Origin: Agarophyton chilense
Taxonomy: Eukaryota; Rhodophyta; Florideophyceae; Gracilariales; Gracilariaceae
DNA: 64,000 nt
Direction of reading: 5' to 3'
Assembly (NCBI GenBank): GCA_030374765.1
Contig: JARGXX010000001.1
Span: 2,108,001-2,172,000 of the forward strand
The translations under genes and the position numbers were made by a program. Numbering within the stretch: position 1 is the stretch's first letter; every line of letters starts with the position of its first letter. Below the pieces are notes generated by a model. That model was not told the origin of the DNA. It did no database searches and saw only the letters and a program-made list of their open reading frames with translations. Below, piece after piece: positions 56,525-64,000 of this stretch.

Positions 56525-57391
56525 CTATCGGGCGGCGAACTTCATTCGTACTAGTGCAACTATCGCGACTGCTTGGGCAAGCTTCCATGATTTTGCTGCG
56601 CTGCGCTCCGCTGCGAGAGCTTGCCTAGCTCTGTGTATACTTCTCATTTTGTACTTTTTGTTTATCTCCTTACGTCGCAGTCTTCTTTTGCTCTCATACT
56701 CGTCATTTGGAGCCTCTCTTACCTCACTATTGATATCGTCTACACGGGAGCCTTTTTCGCTTCGGACTGCTGCAATACGATTAAAACAGGGGGAGGGGTC
56801 TGTTCGTTGCTCTAAAAGGAAAACAACGTCGTCATCCGATTAACTAATTACAAGTGGTTCGTCATCGCGCGTATCTCCCTTCGGTTGGAACTGCGCAGAA
56901 TCAGAACAGCTTTGTTTTGGAAAGAAGCTTTCGAATATTTCGTCGAGATCATCGAATATTTCGTCGAGATCATCGGACTCATGTGTAGGTTCTCATTTGT
57001 CGACATCAACAGACTCATGTGTAGGTTCCGGTTCTTGTTATACATCCACAATTTCGTCCTCATAATCTTTTTCGTTATATCCATTGAATAATAGGTTGAC
57101 AGGAATGACACATTGGCTTTCCGATACTTTCGGATCTTCATGATGTTCTGTGGCGTATTCCTTAGCTAATTCAAAGCAATTTGAAATTTTCTGTGTACAG
57201 CGAGTAGCAAGACCAACGTTAGAAGAGCCATCTTTGTCCGGATGTATTATCAAACATAATTTCAAGTATGCCTTTCGCAAAGCCGAGAAGGCTGTTGCAA
57301 GGCGTTCGTTGAGAATTTCTTCAGCAACAGAGATCTTATTGGGAATAAGGTTGATTCGTTCTAGTTCCTGCATACAGTCCATTGACGTCAT
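56525..57391 (-). pseudogene. J-domain ORF with acidic linker and basic helical tail, interrupted
   Basis: Starting at the ATG at 57391, a single reading frame runs to 56525, interrupted by about three in-frame stops. The first 117 residues contain a J-domain: FSALRKAYLKLCLIIHPDKD with the invariant His50-Pro51-Asp52 that stimulates Hsp70 ATPase, then CTQKISNCFELAKEYATEH. An acidic linker follows, with near-repeats of EPTHES and DDLDEIF. The C-terminus is a strongly basic helix (SKRRLRRKEINKKYKMRSIH, then RARQALAAERSAAKSWKLAQ). It lacks the Gly/Phe and zinc-finger regions of classical DnaJ. Conservation of one frame across the stops argues that it was once a single protein. Whether it was a host co-chaperone or a transposon accessory gene is unknown. 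Confidence 0.55.
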
Positions 57392-58360
57392 TTTGTAAGC
57401 TGAATGGATCGTTTACTGGACAAACAATGACAATAATAGTGAGGTACAGTCGGAAGTTTTCTTTCAAATTGACCGAATTGGTAGAGAATGCGCAGGTTGT
57501 GACAAAATTGGTGCGCGGAACCCCAGAAGTCTAACAAAATAACGGCAATTGGTATGGATCGCCCTCTTGATCGAGGTTGTTTGTGTAAATCGCCCTACGG
57601 TTTTGGCACCTTTGACAGATTTACTCCCCTTTGTATGTCGAAAACACGGATGTATCCCTACGAATCCTGAAATCCCCTGTAACTTAAAGGCCAAACATTG
57701 AAAAATCGTTATCTACATGAAAACTGACTTTGTTTTTTCAGGCCATTTTTATGTGGGGTTGTTGCGAGTAAGGAAGTCTGCAGATGTTTTACTCTTACCA
57801 GAAAATTGAAGACACTTCTGCTTATGAACAAACTTTATAATAACTTATGCCTGTGTGGGTCACAGCCCAGGTTTTATGGGATGTTTGAGGTAGTTTCGTT
57901 CTACCTAGCTTTCATTAAATTGTACTGCCGAAGGATTGTAAATTCCGCTATTTTTAATGAAAAAATCGATACAGATTGAGACATCGGCCTACACTTGGTG
58001 CACTCTATGATATATGAAAACTTTAAAGAAGAGATTAAAATCTGGACATGAAACAATTGATGCACCATACTTTGACGTTTAAAATGACGAGTACTGTCAA
58101 TATGCAACAAATGTATTTTTTTATCAGTCGTTTCGTGCGTTAGGTAGTCTGATGGAGGAAAAATGTTCTTAGTGAGATGTATAAAAGATTTGGCTATAAG
58201 ACTTTGTGGTGACCGGGAAGGACTACGACCTTCCTTCCTTGCTTTCGAGGTCATTTTATTAATTTGCATTGCTGGTATTTAATAACTGGCCTCTATTTCT
58301 ATATTCTATGTTTAGATTTTTAGTTTGGGAATCCTTGCATTCCGGAAACCCAATGGTAAT
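57392..58360. other. Intergenic AT-rich region upstream of two transposon ORFs
   Basis: No gene is supported. A minus-strand frame at 57901-58269 has no recognised motif. The region would contain the upstream flanks of both the J-domain ORF (-) and the DDE remnant (+). Confidence 0.3.
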
Positions 58361-58361
58361 T

Positions 58362-58372
58362 TAGTATAAATA
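58362..58372 (+). promoter_or_regulatory. TATA box of the DDE transposon remnant
   Basis: TATAAATAC lies about 90 bp upstream of the start of the coding-like frame, followed by a pyrimidine-rich, A/C-rich leader. It is the clearest TATA element I see in the window. Confidence 0.5.
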
Positions 58373-58449
58373 CCCATCCTTCTACAATAAACTAAAGGCA
58401 CGGAACTGGCACGCTCAAAACCGATCTTCTTTGTTTTGATCATACATCT

Positions 58450-58975
58450 ACCTCAACTACCTTGACCAACTCTATAGAACTTCAACATCACTATCTCCCA
58501 GATCTCAAACAGACTGCTTTAACAGACTTAATGCTCAGTTTTTCCAGTAGCTTGCCAGTCATGAAAGACCTTCCCTCTTCCAGATCACAAGGTGATGTCC
58601 ACCTTTTTTATTCACTTTTCGACCGTAACACGGATCTCTCGAAGAACAGAGACACCGAAACTCTTAATTATCTCTCTGATATCGATGATTTACTGGATGT
58701 ATATGAGGATGAATGGGGCGTTTTGACGGAAAAAGAGTATCAAGGAGCTGTAGAAAATGTTAACGCAATACATAAAAAGAACAAAACGGCAGCGTTTAGT
58801 GCTGTCTCGTAGCATTGAAAAAAGAACTCGAAGGAAGTCTTCCGATCGTATCATTATCGAGAATTACTTTGGGCATCTGACTCAATTTTGGACAGTTGTA
58901 CGAAGAACGTATCGTTGGGGCGAAAAAGTTTTTGATGATGACTATTGTTGAGTTCTTCTCAGCATGGCTTTGAGG
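58450..58975 (+). pseudogene. Internally deleted DDE_Tnp_4-type DNA transposase
   Basis: The first part (about 58.45-58.81 kb) encodes an N-terminal region: HHYLPDLKQTALTDLMLSFS, DTETLNYLSDIDDLLDVYED and EWGVLTEKEYQGAVENV. After a change of frame, the second part (to 58951) encodes RTRRKSSDRIIIENYFGHLT followed by QFWTVVRRTYRWGEKVF. That is the region around the catalytic Glu (I-E-N-x-F-G-x-L) of Harbinger/IS5-like eukaryotic transposases. The central catalytic segment with both Asp residues is missing, so this is a deletion derivative. No terminal repeats were identified. Confidence 0.6.
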
Positions 58976-60695
58976 ATACTTTCCTTTGGAAGTTAAACTC
59001 TTGTTTTCTACTGTTTCCGGAGGATTAAAAATACCTGTAAGAGCAGAGTAGTGCTATTCACCAAGCGGTATGGGGAAATAGTCATTAATTCGTTAAAGAA
59101 TATCGCCAATAATGAGCGCCAAGGACATTAACGCTGTGATTCTCATACCTGTTTTCACCGATGATCCAAGGGCTGAGTATGTGGAACGTTGGCCATAGTT
59201 GTGTCGCTAATTAAAAGTAGAACAAGCGAGAATTGTACGCAAGACATGACTCCATGCGATTTTTAACGTTTTGATAGATTGAAAGGTGGCTTGACGGTGA
59301 GAATCCTGAACACTTTTCGGACCGATTTGGTTCCTCTAAGCGAACACTCAAGAGCATTGTTGATTTCGTGCTTGGTTGAAAAAAAACGTGCAAGTGACCC
59401 GAGTCAGGCTGAGAATCAAATTTGTTTTGCTTTGCACCCATCTAACGCGAACATGACACAGCGCGTTCCAATGTCAAGTAAGCCAAACGACGCTTCCACC
59501 TAATGGAAAGCGTAAGGGGCCGTTTTTGGACGTTGTTTCCAAGCGCCGTGCGTTTGAAATGATTGTGGACAACTCGTTGATAGGGATAAGGTGTTTTGTT
59601 TTGTGTGTCACCTGTTGCAAAAAGTTTTTTATGGTGATATTTGAGCGCTTCTTTCATGTGCCAACGACGCGGCAATCTGTTGAGTTCACAGACGCGATTG
59701 CTGGTAAGGTTTGCTTTTGCTGTGAACACACCCGGGCATGACGATGCTGTGCTTTGTTGCGGGGGAGCGGTACGTATGACAACGGATATCGACACAGCAA
59801 ACACTCCGTAGACGTTACGCTTTGAAGGGACAACTGGAGAGCACAGATGAAGCATTCGATGAGAAAATCATTTCGGCCTCGTGGGAGATGCTTGCAGCCA
59901 AAGCAGGTGCGCGGAACGTGTCTGAAGCAAGCGCGGCGTGAATTCACAAACACTCAAAGAAAACGGCAATGACAAAGCCACCAACCAAATTGTGGTGGTC
60001 CACACGGCGCGCTCATACGTTCAAACGCGTGTTTGATTGGCACAGCGAAGCATTGAAACGAAAAAGCGTTAAAAAAAGGAAGCGATCTAAATGAAGGGAG
60101 TTGTATAAAATAAAATAAAATAGCAAAACAGCGGCTGCCCCGGCACGTTCCAGCCACGCGAAGATAGATCAACACCGAGCTCATGTTTCGCGACACGGCA
60201 ATCAAAAACAACGCCCAAAAAGGGAAAACAACGACAAAAACACAAATAAAAAAGTCTGCGACACGGCGCGCAGCCCACGGCGCTACGAAAAATTATTAAA
60301 CAAACAAAATGAAAAAAGAATTAAGCAACTCTATTTATTACGAACGGTAATCAACATTCCACGCGGCGCGCGCCGCTTCGCCAACGAAAAAACGGCGCTC
60401 ACCGTTCTGCAAAACACAGTGCCACTTCGTCCACTTCCACGCCAGCGCTGGCGCACTCAAAATCGCCGCCGTCTCGTGTAAACGCGCCACCCCCCCCCCC
60501 CCCGCCCAGCCCAACTTCAGCTCCACCACCTCCGCCCCCCACCTTCATTCGATTTCGCAACAGCACCCTAACGCTTGCGATTCCTCCCTTCTCCCTGCTC
60601 CCCTTGTCCGCTCCCCTCCCATTCCTCCTTCTCCCTGCTCCCCTTGTCCGCTCCCCTCCCATTCCTCCTTCTCCTTCTCCTCCTCCTCCTCATTC
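58976..60695. other. Intergenic region upstream of the KH-domain gene
   Basis: I support no gene across 1.7 kb. Composition shifts from AT-rich to GC- and C-rich near 60.3 kb. A homopolymeric C run of about 15 lies near 60.49 kb, then a 40-bp tandem duplication (60588-60667) in a pyrimidine-rich tract leading to the start codon. The promoter and 5' UTR of the KH gene should lie here. Confidence 0.45.
60588..60667 (+). repeat. 40-bp perfect tandem duplication in the KH gene leader
   Basis: CTTCTCCCTGCTCCCCTTGT plus 20 more bases occurs twice, with a period of exactly 40 (60588 and 60628). It is almost purely pyrimidine on the coding strand, ending 28 bp before the ATG. Confidence 0.75.
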
Positions 60696-61201
60696 ATGTC
60701 GGCCCCCAGCACCTCCCCCCCCTCCTCGCCCTCCCCTCCTCCCTCCCCTCCTCTTTCTTCCCAACATGTCTCCGACTCGCAGCGCCGAACCGCCGCTCCT
60801 CCCAGAAACACCCCCACCCAAACCTCCCCCTCTGCCCCCCCACCACACCCGCACCAGCCTTCCCCGCATTCCTATAAGCTAACCATCACCGTCCCGCGCG
60901 ACGCAGTCGGCTTCATAATCGGCAAGCGCGGCGAAACCGTGCGCAACATGATGGCCCGTTCGCACGCCCACATCTACGTCGACCGCGACGACAACAGCCC
61001 CAATGCTCCCGAGCGTCTTTTCCACATTCAAGGCACCCAACGCGCCATCGCCACCGCAAGGGCTCTCATCAAGGAGAAAGTCTACGCCGTGCTCCACGGC
61101 AAGCCGCATGCCCGCATTCGAAACGCCTCCCCCCTCTATCCATTAACCGCTCCCGCTCAACAACAGCTACAACTTTCGCACCAACCATCCCAACAATCGC
61201 T

Positions 61202-61234
<33 letters not shown>

Positions 61235-61316
61235 GCAACAACCACCACCACTATCCCCCCTCTCCCCACAACACTCACAACCCCAACTCTCACAACAACT
61301 ACCCCAAACGCACCAA

Positions 61317-61364
<48 letters not shown>

Positions 61365-63576
61365 CTCCCACCTCCGCTGGAGATGTGGATACCGCGCTCG
61401 TGCGTCGGTATGATAATCGGCCACGGCGGCCAAGTCATAAACGAGATGCAAGAAAAAGCTCGCGCCACCATCGTGGTGCACAATAACAAAATGGACACCA
61501 CCACCGGCAGCAAGCTGCTTACCATCTCGGGCGGCGAGGCCGAAAAGCAGCATGCTAAACATCTCATCGAACAAGTTCTGGCGAGAGCCGGCACAAGAGC
61601 CGCTTCTTACCCGCACCACCACCATACGCATTCGCAACGCGCCCCATTTTTTGCTCCGCCGCCGCCTTCGCCGCATCCACAAGCGCCGCCATGGACTTTC
61701 CATCCGCCTCCACACTTTCCAATGCATCCTCGCCAGTCTGTTGACTACGTCAACTTGCAGCCGTTTGCTACGTGGATGCCTCCACTGCCTATGCCGCACG
61801 CGGTGCATCCCATGCTTCCGCAACACGCCGCGGCAGCTGCGGCAGCTGCTGCAGCCGCTGCAGCCGCCGCAGGCCGTACTGCTCCCATGCAAGCGCATCA
61901 CAGTGCAGCCGGTGCACAACTGCACGCACAACAGTTGCAAATGATGCAGTCGCAACGAAATCATCACTTACATGCGCCTTTGCAGTCGCATGCGCCGTTG
62001 CAATACAACCCGATGCATCATGCGCAAATGGCGCAGATGACTTCTCTCGAATCATCTCTTCCTCAGCAACACTTGTCACATCCGTTGCTCCAACCGCCAC
62101 AGATGCTGATGCAGCCTCCGCAATCCGAGTCTCAACAGCACCCAGCGCACCCTGTTCAACTTTCCCAATTTCAACAGCAGCAGCAGTTGCAGCATGCCGC
62201 TGCACCACCGCCTATCTCGTCCCAACTAACTGCTCATTCACCACAGTACGCTTTCCCTGCACAGCATGAGCATGAGAAGGAGCAGCAACAACTGCAGCAA
62301 CGGCAGCAGCCTGTCTCACCACAATCGCGGTTGGCTTTGGCTGTTGAACAGCAGCTTTCTTCTCCACAGCCGCCGCAACCGGGTTCGGCATCCATTGGAC
62401 AACAAGCAATGTATGCACCCAGCGGCTCGCAGATTACACCCCATCTCAACGCCATGTATCAACAGCAGCTGCAAGCTTCTCAACAGGCGCCATGGGCTGC
62501 CTCGCAGTTGGCGTACACGCACCCGTCTCAAATAGGTATTGCGTACGAACGTGCAAGTTTAGCGGGTGCTCCTAGTCAAATGTACGAAGCAAGAAGCAAG
62601 TCAATTCAAGTTCCGTCGAGTTGTGTGGGAATGGTTATCGGACGAAACGGAGACACGATCAAGGAAGTTCAACAACGCTCCGGTGCGCACATCAAAATAA
62701 CGCCAAGCCCAGATGCAGCGCGTGAGGACAGCGACCGTGTGTTGTACATTTCTGGGACAGCGGACGCGGTGGAAGTGGCATGTACGATGATAGAGGAGCT
62801 TGTGACGCAGGCACTCCGCGCGGGTGGGCAGGAAGATGTGCAGACAAGCGCAGACACGAGCGCGGAAGCAAGCGCAGAAGCGCTTGCGGATGATGGTGCA
62901 GCTCACGACGCGCAAAGTGAAGGTGAGGCAGACGGCGGTAGCAGCAGTTGTTCGGCGGGCACGGGGACGGGCGTGCGTGCCGGAGGCGATGAACAAAACG
63001 AGGACGAAACAAAGGGTTGCGGAGAAAGTGGAGGTTGCGGGGAATCGGAAGGCGAGTGTGCTGCAATGGACGGAGACGGAGAGGATTTGATAGAAGGCAA
63101 TTCAGTGGGCTTGCGAGCGCTTTCGATTTCGGAGGTTATTGAGCCCGTGGAGGTGCACAGTGTGCATGTGAAGTCGAAGCAGCAAGACGACGTGGGGTTT
63201 CTAGGGCTGGTCTTGGAAGATCAGGATGAGCAGGAAGAGAAAGAAGAGAAGGAGGTGGTGGTTGTGGAGCGGCGGGCGGAGCGGGGCGGCGGTAACATGG
63301 CGGTACGGTCGGAAATGAAGATCTCGCCGTCCAAGGTAGGGTTAATAATCGGCAAGAAAGGGGCGACGATCCGGGTGCTGGAAATCAAGTCGGGAGCGCG
63401 CATTTTGGTGTCCAAAAAAGTGGAGTGCGGCGGCGATGACGACGCGCGCACTGTGACCATCTACGGGCGGCGCGGGTGTGTGGAGGCGGCGCGCAGGATG
63501 ATCCGGGTGCGCATTGCGCGCGCGTGCAACGGCGTGGACGGCGGCGGGGCGGGCGCGGAGTGGGAGGCGAGCGACG

Positions 63577-63614
<38 letters not shown>

Positions 63615-63737
63615 GCGACGACGACGACGACGGCGACGACGGCGGCGGTGCGAGACGGTGGGGTGGCGGGTGTCGGGGTGGGCGTTGTTGGGTCGGCGGT
63701 GCCGTTGGCGGCGCACGCGGCGCACGAAGAGCGGTGA
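60696..63737 (+). CDS. Four-KH-domain RNA-binding protein (FUBP/KHSRP- or PCBP-like)
   Basis: This is a 1013-residue single-exon protein with four KH domains, each with an intact GxxG loop. KH1 is at about 60-130 (GFIIGKRGETV), KH2 about 230-300 (GMIIGHGGQVI), KH3 about 635-708 (GMVIGRNGDTI) and KH4 about 870-945 (GLIIGKKGATI). Between them are low-complexity tracts: Pro/Ser-rich N-terminus, poly-Gln near 170-185, poly-Asp just before KH2, poly-Ala near 377-390, a Gln/His/Pro-rich centre and an Ala/Thr-rich end encoded by GCGACG repeats. KH domains bind single-stranded RNA or DNA; the four-domain layout recalls far-upstream-element-binding and splicing regulators, but the long disordered inserts prevent an orthology call. 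The Gln/Pro-rich centre suggests condensation or granule association, an inference only. ATG at 60696; stop TGA at 63735-63737. Confidence 0.9.
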
Positions 63738-63853
63738 GCAGTGAGGCAGCGCGCAAGAGAAGGCCGTTAGCAAGACAGTGCTGCAAGCCGCAGCTGTATG
63801 TTTTTATTTGGTTAGCGGAAGGCGGAAGGAGCATGGCGGTGGGGACGCGGAGC

Positions 63854-64000
63854 TCACGGCGGTGCGGCCGCGCGACGGTCCAGCGACAGACGGCCGATGA
63901 TGTGCTGCGCCACCTCACGCGACCGTTGGCGCACGTGCGCCCCCCCGGCGCCGGCGCGTCTGGCCACACTTGGCATCGAGCTTCCGGCGCGGTCGCCGCC
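63854..64000 (-). CDS. Possible C-terminus of a gene entering from the right edge
   Basis: A minus-strand frame is open from the window edge to a TGA at 63854-63856. It ends with a plausible helical C-terminus: AHVRQRSREVAQHIIGRLSL followed by DRRAAAPP. It would be convergent with the KH gene, 117 bp away. Only 48 residues are visible and no family is recognised, and long frames are common in this GC-rich stretch. Confidence 0.3.
   Translation of the reverse strand, partial: GGDRAGSSMPSVARRAGAGGAHVRQRSREVAQHIIGRLSLDRRAAAPP

Noticed and set aside
61299-61967. Long minus-strand frame inside the KH gene
   Set aside because: It is poly-Val/Gly/Arg translation of trinucleotide repeats opposite a clear KH-domain gene.
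1-64000. CRISPR arrays, rRNA genes and complete tRNA genes
   Set aside because: No regularly spaced identical repeats, no rRNA-like conserved blocks and no full cloverleaf were found; the only tRNA-like segment (27.05-27.12 kb) lacks an anticodon arm.

Overview
The window looks like nuclear DNA of a photosynthetic eukaryote with few introns and many transposons. A red alga, perhaps of the florideophyte type, fits best, but no taxonomic marker gene is present and this is an inference. The evidence is: mostly single-exon host genes; two clear short spliceosomal introns (106 and 118 bp), one with a perfect TACTAAC branch point; two or three proteins with plastid-style leaders, one with a twin-arginine thylakoid signal; and thick layers of dead mobile DNA between gene islands.

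Layout. 0-15 kb is the main gene island: the C-terminal part of a Prp5/DDX46-type splicing helicase (+), a 4.4 kb gene-poor gap, a Tah18/NDOR1-type diflavin reductase (-), a lumenal FKBP (+, two exons), a small plastid membrane protein (-) ending only 6 bp from the FKBP gene, a secreted phytase-like/choice-of-anchor-I protein (+, two exons), and a plastid-type DCC/DUF393 thiol-disulfide protein (-). 15.5-19.0 kb is a complete but dead PIF/Harbinger DNA transposon with terminal inverted repeats, a 3-bp target duplication and a large C-rich degenerate minisatellite inside it. 19.75-24.25 kb is a Ty1/copia fossil (-). 24.4-26.8 kb holds remnants of host-like genes, including an exon bounded by splice sites. 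26.8-31.3 kb holds two Ty3/gypsy fossils in opposite orientations. 31.3-37 kb is AT-rich with only coding-like scraps. 37-42.6 kb is a tyrosine-recombinase retrotransposon with an LTR of another family inserted in its RNase H region. 43.8-45.1 kb is an old gypsy gag plus an LTR fragment. 45.1-53.8 kb is a nearly full-length chromodomain Ty3/gypsy element with both LTRs. 55.9-59 kb holds fossils of DNA transposons: a MULE transposase tail beside a broken J-domain ORF, and an internally deleted DDE transposase behind a TATA box. 60.7-63.7 kb is a large four-KH-domain RNA-binding protein gene, and a possible neighbouring gene enters from the right edge.

The host genes do not form one pathway; each looks independently transcribed. 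The FKBP and its convergent neighbour are both apparently plastid proteins. The most unusual item is the J-domain / acidic linker / basic helix ORF abutting a MULE transposase tail (56.1-57.4 kb), a combination I cannot match to a described element.
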